A stretch of 64,000 bases of DNA from Heterohyrax brucei (taxonomy: Eukaryota > Chordata > Mammalia > Hyracoidea > Procaviidae), in the NCBI GenBank assembly GCA_028571685.1, contig CM053140.1:148785701-148849700 (forward strand), given 5' to 3'. Of this stretch, positions 1 to 11,000 are shown piece by piece. Positions within the stretch are counted from its first letter, which is position 1, and each line of letters opens with the position of its first letter. Under the pieces are notes generated by a model. It was not told where the DNA came from and did not search any database. It was given only the letters and a program-made list of their open reading frames with translations. Made by a program: the position numbers and the translations under genes.

Positions 1-680
1 CTCAATCCCATTCAATTCCTGTTTCTCCTGATCAGTGTTACAGGACAGAGAAGGAGAGAATTGTAATTGTCTGCTTAAGGGTAGATACTGTCAGATGACT
101 TTGGTTTATGCATTTTGAGGAAATAGACTCAGGCAAGCAAAGTTTACTGTCTAGGTTGTAGAATGGCCATTGATAGAGGAGTCCAGACATAGAGGAAATG
201 TTTCAGCGAAACAGAAAGCTGTGGTTTTCAGGTGGTTAGCAAACTTGCATTGCAATAGTAGAAAATCTAAAAGTCTTTGGCCATGAAAATAAATACGGAA
301 AGTGGTGTTCAATATCTGAGAAAAACTGGAACAGGTAGCAAGTATTAGCTCTTAGGTTAAATTGATTTCTCTCTAAATATCCTTTGTCAGAGATTCAACC
401 TGCTGTGGTTCATTTCTTAAAAGAGAAACAACACAGTTTTTCCTTCCTAGTTTTCTGTCTCCTTAATTATGAAGTCAAACACGTTTCCTAGTTAATCTCT
501 TTCTTAGAATCCTAGAAAATTAGGACATAGATTGATACTTCTTTCAAATCCTTCACTGCTAATTGTCATTATAATGGCTCTGGTATACTAGCAGCATGAT
601 CTTATTAAGCTCACTCACACTTGGTTTCCTTTGATCTGAAATGGGCATTGTGATAATCAGAATAAACAAACAACCCAAAC
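1..680. other. AT-rich stretch, nothing recognised
   Basis: No open frame of note, no repeat family I can name and no RNA gene is visible. The sequence is ordinary AT-rich mammalian intergenic or intronic DNA up to the SINE that begins near 681. Confidence 0.5.
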
Positions 681-818
681 AACCCCCAAATCCATTGCCA
701 CTGAGTTGAGTCACTCACAGCAACTGTAAAGGACAGAGTAGAATGGACCCTCAGGATTCCCAAGGTATAGTCTTTACTGAAGCAGGCTGTTATATCATTC
801 TCCCAGGAGGCAGTTGGT
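681..818 (-). mobile_element. AfroSINE, longer subfamily, reverse, partial
   Basis: The plus strand shows CCATTGCCACTGAGTTGA, then GGACAGAGTAGAATGGACC, then a block with AGTCTTTACTGAAGCAGGCTG and TCATTCTCCCAGGAGG. This is the reverse complement of the AfroSINE 3' module plus the extra middle segment seen forward near 23250. The tRNA-like head is missing. It is old, with many substitutions. Confidence 0.75.
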
Positions 819-839
819 ATATTCAGGCATTTTATTGTT

Positions 840-1027
840 GTAGCCTGGACTAAAGTGATTCATATTAAGTGCTAGAAACATTGTATGTAATCCAACTGGC
901 ACCTTGATTTTAGCCTGATAAGACTTACAGCCAAAGTTTTGACCTACAGAACCATAAGATAATTAATTTGTGTTATTTTAAGCGATTGAGTTTGTAAATT
1001 TGTTATGGCAGCAATGGAAAACTACTA
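840..1027 (+). mobile_element. MLT1-like (MaLR) LTR, 3' part
   Basis: The segment carries the typical MaLR 3' LTR series: CACCTTGATTTTAGCC, then an ACAGAACCATAAGATAAT block (the polyadenylation-signal region), then TTGTGTTATTTTAAGC and TTGTTATGGCAGCAATGG before the end. The order and spacing fit the MLT1 group of non-autonomous ERVL-type LTRs. The 5' part is not recognisable and may be disrupted by the SINE just upstream. Confidence 0.75.
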
Positions 1028-1149
1028 TAAGAAAGTCACCTAGCATTACTTCAGGGAAAGAATCATATGAAAACTGCAAACATTGGAGATGTCAATATTT
1101 TTAAATTTTCAAATAATTGTCCCTTGACTACTGTCAAAGAATGAGCATA

Positions 1150-1325
1150 GAGTGGGGTAAGAGTAGGATCTGGAGTGAGAATAGGGTTTAAGCTCTAGCT
1201 ATGGCTCATAATTACACCCTAGTGGACTTTAAGTGAGTCATAATCTTTCTGAGTCTCACTTTCCCATTTGTGAAATGTTCATAAATTATTTACCTGTATT
1301 AAAGAAAAAAAATTGAAAAAAAATA
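1150..1325 (+). mobile_element. MIR element
   Basis: The order is a GGATCTGGAGT-like head, GGTTTAAGCTCTAGCTATGGCTC, then AGTGAGTCATAATCTTTCTGAGTC, TCACTTTCCCATTTGTGAAAT and TAAATTATTTACCTG. This follows the MIR consensus core (GTCACTTAACCTCTCTGAGCCTCAGTTTCC and on) with the divergence expected of this ancient tRNA-derived SINE. Confidence 0.65.
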
Positions 1326-1449
1326 TTTACTATTATATAATAGGCATGTAACAAATTATTTCTATTTCTGTGTTTTTGTTTGCTATTGTTATTACCCCCA
1401 GTATTCTGAAATAGGACCCACGGAATAGACTTTCATTTTTCTACTACAT

Positions 1450-1487
1450 ATCACTGTAAGTTAGAACCGACTTGATGGCACACAGAT
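1450..1487 (+). mobile_element. AfroSINE 3'-end fragment
   Basis: ATCACTGTAAGTTAGAACCG followed by ACTTGATGGCACA matches the SINE 3' module (TCGCTATGAGTCGGAATCGACTCGACGGCA). Only the last 40 bases or so are recognisable. Confidence 0.6.
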
Positions 1488-2008
1488 CTCTGACAGCTGA
1501 TGGACTCCAGTGTATTTGGGAAAAGTATAGCTAGCGTACTTATTTTTTGAAAATTTTTTCTTTCATAATATAGTCTAATATAGATACTTTATTGCCAGAA
1601 ATCATTAATTCCTAAAGCCAAAGATATGCAGCTCAGTCTTTCTTATCTTACCTGAAAATTCCTTACTTCTGGGCTGAATCTTCCCATTTCCAGAGACCAA
1701 CCTGTGGAGGGGATCCATCTGTGAATGGTGTGTCAGACAAGTTCTATCAGACAAGGGAAGAATTCATAAGCCATGGAAACCTTAGACTGATTATTCCTAC
1801 TTAATTTTTTTTTGGTGCTATATAGAATGAATATTCCAAGTCATTGTCTTAAATCTCATATTCTTATTTACTTCAGATACTTTGTTAAAGGGAAAAGGAA
1901 GAACAATGTATACCCCAAAGTTTGGATTCTTGCCTGGACAGCTCTTAATGAACAAAGACTGATGAACAATATCATGGTTTTAGTATTAACATAGTTTTTC
2001 ATCTTCTT
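1488..2008. other. No gene or named repeat seen
   Basis: AT-rich sequence. The two short overlapping frames on opposite strands near 1812-2059 partly cover an L1 tail insertion and look like chance frames. Confidence 0.45.
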
Positions 2009-2023
2009 AAAAAAAAAAGAAGA

Positions 2024-2110
2024 AAAGGAGAGCAGTGGAAGCTCCATATAGGTGGGCATGTAAATTTATACAGTAATGTACATTTTCACTCAGCCATAAT
2101 AAAAAAAAAT
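2024..2110 (+). mobile_element. L1 3'-end fragment, about 90 bp, with A tail
   Basis: GGAGAGCAGTGGAAGCTCCA, ATAGGTGGGCATGTAAATTT and ACATTTTCACTCAGCC match the last 90 bases of the L1 3'UTRs at 16010-16095 and 31924-32010. It ends in an A run. A-rich direct repeats resembling TCTTAAAAAAAA..AGAA lie on both sides (about 2003-2022 and 2110-2125) and are a likely target duplication. This is a heavily 5'-truncated L1 insertion. Confidence 0.8.
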
Positions 2111-2129
2111 CCTAAAAAAAAGAATCAAT

Positions 2130-2742
2130 GTATCTTGGAATTTCTTTCTATTTTATTATCTAGTAAAATTGGTTTCTTTTCTGTGGATATTCTGGATATA
2201 CTTAAGATTAAATGTTGAAACAATGCACAAAATTATGTTCTTTTCATTTCATTTCAGCTTCATTTACTTTTGTTCATTTTTAAAATTTTAAATCAATTAT
2301 TCACAGTCAGTGCATACAGAGTTTTCTCATGTAAGCGTAGTGCTTTGTACTAGTATTTCATTGTAGTAATTGCACATTTCTGCTTAAAAATTTTAGACTC
2401 CCTTTAAGTTCTTAGTAAATATAGATGCTGAACACTGTTCTAAATATGGACAATTTAAAGCAACCAAAGACAATTTGAATAAACTGAGTAAGCATTTCCT
2501 AATGTTCTGCACTACAGAGTTTATAGGCTAGATGAATAGATACAGACATTGATATATATCCAAGCTGATGTTATCCATCATCGTTAAATTTTCATGGCTA
2601 ATATTGCTGAAAATTTTTAACCATAAATTGATTTAATCACCAAATGGTTGCTTTTGTTAATGCTGATTGTATTTTTCTATTTATTTATTTTTCATTGTCT
2701 CCAAATTACATATTGGAAGTTATCAAGAGGCTCAAATGAATA

Positions 2743-2777
<35 letters not shown>

Positions 2778-3350
2778 GCTATCCAACCAGATTTATTAAA
2801 CACCTACATTGAACCAGGCAACATGAGGTGGTTTAAATGACTGAAACCCATACCTATCAAAGTGAAAACTTGTATCCTTAATTAATTATAAGAGATATAT
2901 TATCTCCATAAGAATGTCTGTAACAATATAAACATGTCTTGCTTAAATATTCAGTGAAGGAATGTGTCTATACTTTATCCATAAAGATATAGGCCATATT
3001 TGAAAACATCCATTGTGCTTGTGGCAGTGGAAACATCATTTAAGGGAATCTTCTGTACAGAATGTGAAATTTGTAAAACAGCTTCATAGTGTACATAGAG
3101 GACAGTGGTGGTGCTCAACTTCTGAATAACAACTATCAGACAAAAACAAACAATACAAAAACCAGGCAAAATGTTACTGAGCCAGATTTCTTTGGATTTG
3201 AATTGTGAAAAATAATTCTAGCTCCAAAACCATGTCTAGTCAGTGAATTCTTTCTCTGTTGTGACAGTGTACATTCTAATGTCAGAAGTCCTAAATGCTG
3301 ACATAATAGGCATGCAAGTGTTATATGAGATGGAATGGGAAACTCTTTGA
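2130..3350. other. AT-rich stretch with a TG microsatellite
   Basis: Apart from the dinucleotide run at 2745-2775 I see no named repeat or gene. The frames near 2975-3426 are short and overlap on both strands. Confidence 0.45.
2745..2775. repeat. (TG)15 microsatellite
   Basis: An uninterrupted TG dinucleotide run of 31 bases, likely polymorphic in length. Confidence 0.97.
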
Positions 3351-3354
3351 AGTC

Positions 3355-3595
3355 ATTCAAGGCTCGTTTTAAATTCCATCTACCACTGGGTTTTTTTGTT
3401 TTGTTTTGTTTTGTTTTGTTTACCACTTATCATTGGTGTGATGTTGAGTTAGTTATTCATTCCTTCCAGGATTGCATTCTTTGCCTCAAAATTGATAAAA
3501 TAACACTTCTTTCTTGTGTTTACATATTTTTAAAGAACTTCGCGTAGTGTCTGGTACACAATATAGGCACAACAAATATCAAGTTCTTCCCTTTC
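3355..3595 (+). mobile_element. MIR element with an internal pentanucleotide run
   Basis: TACCACTTATCATTGGTGTGA, then GTTAGTTATTCATTCCTTCC, then TGCCTCAAAATTGATAAAAT, then AGTGTCTGGTACACAATATA and AGGCACAACAAATATCA match the MIR series (TACCACTTACTAGCTGTGTG ... CTGGCACATAGTAGGCGCTC). The repeat at 3388-3421 lies within its 5' half. Confidence 0.7.
3388..3421. repeat. (TTTTG)n simple repeat
   Basis: Several perfect TTTTG units inside the MIR. It also opens two chance reading frames on opposite strands. Confidence 0.9.
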
Positions 3596-4430
3596 TTATC
3601 AGCATTTGTGAACAGACTTTTCAGACAAATATTCTGATCTCTTACTATCATCTGCTCATATTTTCATCATTGTTCTCTGTCCACATATAGGTGCTTTATG
3701 AAGGATTAGCTAAGAAATCAGCCTTCAATTTTGTCAATTTTTCTTTACTTTTGTCATCTCATTTCTGGCAGCAAGGGAGTCTCCAAGTATATTTTCAGAG
3801 TTCCTTATCACAACTTGGTATCCAAAGCCTCCTTAAAGGTATATAATACATTCCTAAATGAGAATGAGAAAGATATTTAAACCTCAGAGGGTCTCAAGCC
3901 CTGGAAAATTATTGAACAATAAGAACAATCCATAAATGTTCTACCCGTGGCTCTGATACACACAGAAAAGTTTGGACAATTGTATTTTTATTCATTTCTG
4001 ATAGAAAATGCTGTTCAATTTTCTAATTCTAAGCTACTTCACAGATTACTACACAATTACTTCATTTGAAAACAATCACTGACTCTAATCGAGAATATCA
4101 GAAAACATATTTTAAGCAAGGAGTCAGCATTAGCCAAAGGAATGCAAATTTTAAATTTTCTCATTGAAATTTTCTTCGATGAACGTTAGACCTACATCAT
4201 ATATTCTGAGTTTTGCAGTTGAAAGTATTCAACCAAGTGAAAGCAGATGAACAGGTGGGAAAAGCAAATGTGAATATCAAAAAACGTTGTAGATATGGGA
4301 CATGGGATACACATCATGTGAGCATCTCAAATAATCAATAGTATGCCACTTAATCCATGCATTTAAAAAGCATATATATGTAAGTTTTAAAAGAAATTAA
4401 TATAATTAGAAAGCCTCACTCAGGTGTGGG
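3596..4430. other. No gene or named repeat seen
   Basis: AT-rich, no recognisable repeat consensus. The exact left edge of the following old L1 is unclear. Confidence 0.4.
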
Positions 4431-5479
4431 GTACTGAGGAGTCAGCCAGAGTTGAGATACCCTGCAGGTGGGCTCCAGGAGGGGAGATGCTTCCTCTGAC
4501 ACCTGTAACAGCTCAGACCCCAAAGAATAAATGAATCCATTGCATATGACATTGTATGAGCATAGAAAGTTGATAAATCAGACTGAACAATCAGGAAGGA
4601 AGAGCAGAATTTGCCAGACCTGACCTACAACAGATGGCTGTGGCCAGTCTGGTGCTCTGAGTGTAGTGGTTGTAGAGCATCTTCTCCAGCAGGAGAAATT
4701 GGCCAGAGAATCCTCTTGCACCTCTGGTATCAGTGAGGTACAGCATGAGATTGTCAAAATTTACATCTTTGTGTGTAACCTACTGTGCATGGGTTTAAAA
4801 TCTTTCTCTCCAGATATACCTCTTACCCTTCTCCTAAAACTTCTCCCTCCTTTCTCTGTACTGAGCCTGGCTCTGGAGTCTAATGTTATTAAATGAGTGT
4901 GAAGTAGGACCCCTTAAGCCTGCTCTGAGCCATTCTCCAATTAGCAAATCAGGGGAAGAGAGAAAGAAGGAGGACAGAAAAAATCTTCTGCCTCCCCTGA
5001 GCCATAAATTCAGGACAGAAATTATTTCTTTCCCTTGATTCATACATAAAAGGACATACAGACACTCACAGACAGCTGTTAGCCCCACCTCACCCCACCT
5101 CCTTTTCAACAGCTGCAGCCACATACCTGGGCCTACAGCAATCACCCCTGCCCATCTATGTTACTAAGCAAGAGCCTTTACTACACACTTAGTGAATGAG
5201 TACCTAGACATCTGAGCTGAGTCTATATAAGAAAAGTAAATGAACTGTTGGTCTTGCATGTCTAGTCACAGCTCTAACCACCTAGTGACAGGATGTGAGA
5301 GCTTCAAAGGCATCAATAACCAAACTAGTACACAAGACCAGCCTATTTGGACATTTTGAAACAAAACAAGAAGATAGAACACAGTAAGCAAACATCAAAT
5401 AAATAAATTCAACAACTTACTGGTGGCTTGAAAAGAACTGTCCATATGAAATCACTTAAAGAGGCAGACCATGGAGGCT

Positions 5480-6230
5480 TCAGAAAGATCCCAAAACAAA
5501 GACTCAAATTTTCTAGAAGAACAAAACATCCTCAGGTTATCAGACACAAAACACAAACAATTAATATTTTAGAATTCTGCAAGAGATGAGGAAAGAGATG
5601 AGGCAAAATGCAACAGAATGTAATGACAAATTGAACAGGCTGAAAGAAGGCACAGAGTGGCAAGAATTACCAATTAAGAAAAATAATAATAAAGTTTCAG
5701 AACTAGACAACTCAATAGAAAGAAAAGAAGCAAAATTGTGACACTAGAAGGCCAGATTACTGAGACTGCAGATAGATTACATGACATCAACATATATGAT
5801 GCCAACTCAGATAAGAGCATCAAAAGGAATCAAGGAACATTAAGAATTATGTGGGATTGTATCAAGAGGAATAATTTATTAATAATTGGAGTACCAAAAG
5901 AGGAAGTGAATAACAAAATACAGAGAGAATTCCCAAAGATTTATTGACAAGAAATTTCCTTGTTATCATGAAAGAGAAGATATTTATTCAAGATGCCTGT
6001 CCAAATTCTCACAAGGTAGATCCCAAAAGAAAACACCAAGAGATATTATAATCAAACTTGCCAAAACTAAAGATAAGAAGATGATATTAAAAGTGGCTAG
6101 AGAAAATAATCACAATAATAATAACCTACAAAGAGAAAGTCAACAAAAATAAGTTTAAATTACTCAGCAGAAACCATGCATGCAAGAAGGCAATCAGAGA
6201 ACATATAGGAAATCTTAACAAAAGATAATT
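5480..6230 (+). pseudogene. L1 ORF1 relic (element A)
   Basis: L1 ORF1 encodes an RNA-binding trimeric chaperone with a coiled coil, an RRM and a C-terminal domain. Here only pieces remain. The longest open stretch is 69 codons at 5738-5947. It covers the end of the coiled coil (GQITETADRLHD) and the start of the RRM (IMWDCIKRNNLLIIGVPKEE). Downstream nucleotide similarity continues through the C-terminal domain, with stops and frameshifts. It cannot make a working protein. The start codon was not identified. Confidence 0.75.
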
Positions 6231-6444
6231 GCCAGCCAACAATTATATATAAAACAAAACTGGCTTTCAAATATGTTGGAGTATTAGAACATTTCCTTAT
6301 AAACAGAAATTTAGGGAATTTACTAAAAACAAACGAAAATCACAAGAAATACCAAAGGGAGTCCTTTTGTTAGTAAAACAATGACATCAGGTAAAAACCT
6401 GACTAGAACACAAAACAGAGCAACTGGATATCAACCTAAACACA

Positions 6445-6493
6445 GCCAAGTGCAGCCAAGTGCCGTCGAGTCAGACCCTAGGGTCACCATGAG
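6445..6493 (-). mobile_element. 49-bp SINE/RTE tail-only insertion
   Basis: The insert is flanked by TCAACCTAAACACA (6431-6444) and TCAACCTAAACATA (6494-6507), which match at 13 of 14 bases. Read on the minus strand, the insert carries GACTCGACGGCACTTGGC and ends in a second CACTTGGC. That is only the terminal part of the AfroSINE/RTE 3' module plus a TTGGC-type tail. The host is the inter-ORF part of old L1 A. This is one of six such micro-insertions in the window. Confidence 0.85.
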
Positions 6494-6859
6494 TCAACCT
6501 AAACATAGGAACCACAAAAATAAATCAAACAGGAAAACATAGATGTCATTATGCAAACATTATAACAAAACAGAGAAATGCAAAAGAAAATGTAGTCATA
6601 AATCTTACAAACAGAAACTCAAGTGATATACAGAAATTAAGGACTAGTTTAAATTTAGAAAAATCGAAATAAAGATTAAGTTAAGCATAAAGGAAACTAT
6701 TGACCCTATATTTCAAAATAAAAAATAGGAAATGTCAGCAAATACAAAGCCATCCACATGGAAAAAGCTGGAAAATAAATAAATAAAGGAAAAAGAATCA
6801 GCACACAGAATTAAACAGAACAAAGGAACTGTCTACAATGCACAAAAAATATATCAAAA

Positions 6860-9016
6860 TGGCAGCACTAAACTCATACCTATCAGTAATCACACTGAAT
6901 GTAAATAAAGAGATGAAGAGTGGAACACTGGATAAACAAAGGTGGCCTATCTATGTATTGCTTATAGGAGAAACACCTTAGTCTCAAAGACATGAACAAA
7001 CTAAAGCTCAAAGGATGGAAAAAAACATATATCAGGCTAACAACATTCAAAAAAGAGGAGTGTTAATATTAATCTGAAAAAATACACTTTAAAATGAAAT
7101 CTACCACATAGATAAGAAAGGACTCTATATAATTGTTAAAGGATCAGTATTCGAGGAGGACACAACCAGTGACAGGGCTCCAAGGTACACAAAACAAACA
7201 AATGCAAACTACACTGAAAACAGAAATAGACAGCTCCACAATAATAGCAGGAGTCTTTAACACACCACTCTCAGCTGAAGTACAGAACATCTAGAAACAA
7301 AGTTCAATAAAGATACAGAATATCTAAGTCTGACAATCAACCAACTTGACCTTACTGACATATACAAAACACTCCACTGAAAACCATACAAGTATACTTT
7401 CCTTTACAATGCACACAAAACATAATAGTCCACAAAGCTATACTTAACAAAATTCAGAGTACTGAGATATTGCAAAGCATCCATTCAGACCATAAAGCTT
7501 TAAAAGTAGAAATAAATAACAGAAAAAAAAAGAAAAATATCAAACACATGGAAAGTAAACAATGTCTTGTTCGAAAACGACTAGATTACAGAAGAAATTA
7601 AGGATGGAATGATGAAATTCACAGAATCAAGTGCTAAAGAAGAACATAGTACCATAACTGTGGGACATAGCAAAAGCAGTGCTCTGAGGGCAATTTATCT
7701 CAATAAATGCCCATACCCCCCCAAAAGAGAGAGAGGACCCAAATCAAAGAACTAACCCTACAACTCAAAAAAAGTACAAATAGAGTATCAAAAAACAAAA
7801 TGAAACAAAACAAAACAAAAAAACCCTGGACTCCAGAAAAAAGCAAGTAAAAGAAATTAGACTATTAATTAAATGAATTAGAGAACAGAAAAATAATGAA
7901 AGGAGGTAATTAGACCATAAACTTTTTTTGGGGGGGGGAAGATCTACAAAATTATAAAACTCTTGGCCAAACTGACTAAATAAAAACTGCAGAGGAAACA
8001 AATGACTCAAATAAGAAACAAGACTGTCGTCATCACAACAGATCCAACTGAAATAAAAAGAATTATAACAGAATACTGTGAAAAAACTGTGCTGTAGTAA
8101 GTTTGAAAACCTAGAGGAAATAGACAAATTTCTAGATGCATGCTGTCTACAAAACTAACAAACACCAAAGTCGAACAACTAAATAAACCTACCACAAAAG
8201 CCACAAAAGAAGAGATTGGAAATGTAATTATAAAATTCCCAACCAAAAAAAAAAAAACCGTCAGTCACTGGAAAATTTTACCAAAACTTTTAGAGAACAG
8301 TCAACACCACTATTACTAAAGGTATTTCAGAGCATTGAAAAGGATAGACTAGCACCAAATTTATTCTATAAAGTCAGCATAACTCTAATACCCAAACCAG
8401 GTGAAAGTAGCACCAAAAAGGAAAATTACAGATCAATATCTCTCATGAACTTAGAAGCAAAAATCCTGAAGAATTGGCAATAAAATTCAGCAGTGTGTCA
8501 AAAACATTATTCACCATAAGCAAGGGGGATTCGTAGCAGGGATGCAAGGATAGTTCAACATTAGAAAACCAATTAACATAATCAACCTAAATTAAAAAAA
8601 AGGACCACTTGATTTTATCAGTTGATCCAGAAAAGACATTTGACAATGTCAAACAGACATTCGTGTTAAAATCTCTCAGAAAATAGGAACAGAAGGAAAT
8701 TTCCTCAACATAATAAAGGGCATTTATGGATAGTCAACAGCCAACATTATCCTAAATAGAGAGAATGTGAAAACATTTGCCTTGAGAACTGGAACCAGCA
8801 GAAGACACCCTTTGTCACCACTTGGACTCAGCATTGTACTGAAGCTTCTAGCTAGAGCAATCAGGCAAGTTAAAGACATAAAAGTATCCAAAGTGGTGAG
8901 GAAAAAAGAAAAATATCTCTATTTGTAGGTGATATAATCTTATACACAGAAAATCCTAAAGAATACTCAAAAAGCTCCAAGAACTAATAGAAGAGTTCAA
9001 CAAAATATCAGGATAT
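6860..9016 (+). pseudogene. L1 ORF2 relic, endonuclease and RT half (element A)
   Basis: L1 ORF2 encodes an apurinic-like endonuclease, reverse transcriptase and a Cys-rich C terminus. The nucleotide sequence follows the ORF2 start (TCAGTAATCACACTGAATGT, a variant of the ITLNVNGLN block) through the endonuclease. It then continues into the RT, including a GGATTCGTAGCAGGGATGCAAGG block (GFIPGMQG) near 8527. Many stops and indels are present, so no frame longer than about 120 codons survives, and the longest open frames fall on the opposite strand. It ends at the L1 B insertion. Confidence 0.8.
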
Positions 9017-10038
9017 AGCCTGGCAGAGTCACGTTGGCAGACTAGACACATGACTCTTTAATACTCTGAAAACTAAGCCTTAGAGTGATAATTAAATGGA
9101 GCCTTCTGGACACCCAGTGAACCTTAGGACATGGCATAGGGCTATCAATCTGGACTACATGCAATTGAATGGGAAACTTCTCTTTTGATGACCCATGCCC
9201 TTGTTGAATGGCCAGCTGTCATGGACTGAAGGGAGCTGGCGTTTTTACATTTCTAGTCTTTGTCTTGGCCGGCAGACAGGGCTGGAGCTTAACTGGCAGC
9301 GAAGCTCAGCAGCATGGCTGATGCAATCAGTAGGTGGAATACGCACATTTTGAGAGCCCAGATCTGGACTCTGGGCCCCTTGGTCCCTCTACCCACTCTT
9401 TCCAAACCTCCGCCACTGATTCGGCTTTCACAGCAGTCAGTAGAGCTTCTGTGGGACTCCTTCTTGTTTTACTGGGAAGCTGAGTTACCCTAATGCAAGC
9501 CTCAGCAAGGGATAATTCCCAGACTAGGAGGCAGTCCCAGCCCAGGCAGCACTTTCCCAGAAGAAAATCTGCATTTAGCACAGTGTAGCCTTTCAAGTGG
9601 GCCTGACTGCTAATGACAGCAGGGCAGTAGCCTGTCGACACATTGAACTAGAATATAACATCTGTGCCTGGATATAGAGGTGCTTCCATTGCCAGCTGGG
9701 AAGAGGGGCTTGCACACCTGAGAGCCTGACTAATTTTAGAAGCTGTAAGATAGCTTTTACCTTTCAAAATAAGACTACCTAGATAAATAACTGTGGTACA
9801 GTCTCATGGTATGTTTTCCAGGCTTTACTGGCCCACAGGGTCAGCTAATGGCCCCCAGTGACTTCATAAGTAGGAGCTTGTCTTTGCAAATTAGAAGGTA
9901 GAGCCTGCTACCCCAGAGATCCCACTGGGCCCAGTCACTGGAGTACACAGAGTTGACTCATGATCACCTCCCTTCTCAGACTGCACTCAAACTCAGATCC
10001 TGTTAAGGTAACATAAGAGAAACTAAACGACTTCTAGA

Positions 10039-11000
10039 TGCCCAAAAAGCAACAAGCCTTGGCCAGACACTTAAAGAAAAATACACCCATGTCTCCAGAA
10101 AGCTCCCCAAAGAAAGAACCAAATAACTTCCCAGATGAAGAAGCCTTTCTGAAACTAGCAGATGTCAAATACTAAAGGATTATGTATATAGCCCTCCTAG
10201 ACATTATACAAAATGCAGCAGAGGAAAATGAAAAATTAAGCAAGAAGTTTGAACTGATGGAAAACCAGCATTCTGAAATCCAACAGATCAATAACAAAAT
10301 TAAAGAATTAGAGAATTCAATTCAAAGCCAAGAAAACAGAATTGAACAGATGGAAAATAGGCATTCTGACTTGAAAGACAGAGCTACTGACTTCATCATT
10401 TATGAGGAAAAATCAGAAACGAAAACAAGAAAAATGAAGAAGCATTAAGAAACATGTGGGACTCTATCAAGAAGAACAATCTATGATTAGTTGGAGTTCC
10501 TGAACAGGGAGGGACACCTGAAAACACATAGAGTATTATTGTTGAGTTGCATACAGAAAACATTCCTGAAGTTATGAAAGAAGAGAATATAGATATTCAA
10601 GAAACATATTGAGTGCCACACAATGTAGACCCCTAGCGAAAGACACCAAGATATGTTATAATCCAGCTTAACAAAATGAAACATAAGCAGAATCTCTTAA
10701 AGACAGTGAGACTCAAAGCAAAGCTAACATTCAGAGGGAAACCCTGTAGGCTTTCATCTCACATCTCAGCAGAAACGATGCTAGCATGGAGACAGTAGAA
10801 TGACACGTTTAAAGCCTTGAAGGAGAAAAACTTCCAACCCAAAATTACATATCCTGCAAAACTATTTTTCAAATACAAAAATTAAATTAAGACATTTGCA
10901 GATAAACAGAAATTCAGAGACTTTGTAAAAACCAAACCAAAAGTACAAGAAATATAGAAAGAAGTTCTTGGCTTAGAAGAACAAAACTATTAACTCTACA
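10039..11000 (+). pseudogene. L1 ORF1 relic (element B)
   Basis: The frame starts with an intact ATG (MPKKQQ), but a stop follows near codon 46. An open stretch at 10182-10448 covers the coiled coil: heptad-like IIQNAAEENEKLSKKFELME, then ENSIQSQENRIEQMENRH. The RRM and C-terminal parts follow as nucleotide similarity to L1 E (for example GTTGGAGTTCCTGAACAGGG near 10491), with several stops. It is non-functional. The normal protein binds L1 RNA as a trimer in the cytoplasmic ribonucleoprotein. Confidence 0.85.

Larger units (their letters stand above)
4435..9016 (+). mobile_element. Old L1 'A': 5'UTR, ORF1 and 5' half of ORF2
   Basis: An A-rich sense-strand L1 in an advanced state of decay. 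The 5'UTR-like part runs to about 5480. ORF1-like sequence covers 5480-6230. An inter-ORF part follows, then ORF2 from about 6860 to 9016. There it stops abruptly just after the position of the RT active-site block, where the 5' end of L1 'B' starts. Sequence of similar age (19217-21112, 'D') after L1 B carries the ORF2 C terminus and 3'UTR and may be the same element. The left edge is approximate. Confidence 0.8.

Noticed and set aside
7765..8246. 120- and 79-codon minus-strand hydrophobic frames
   Set aside because: They are the antisense of A-rich L1 ORF2 (element A). Antisense L1 commonly gives Phe/Leu/Ser-rich frames that mimic membrane proteins.
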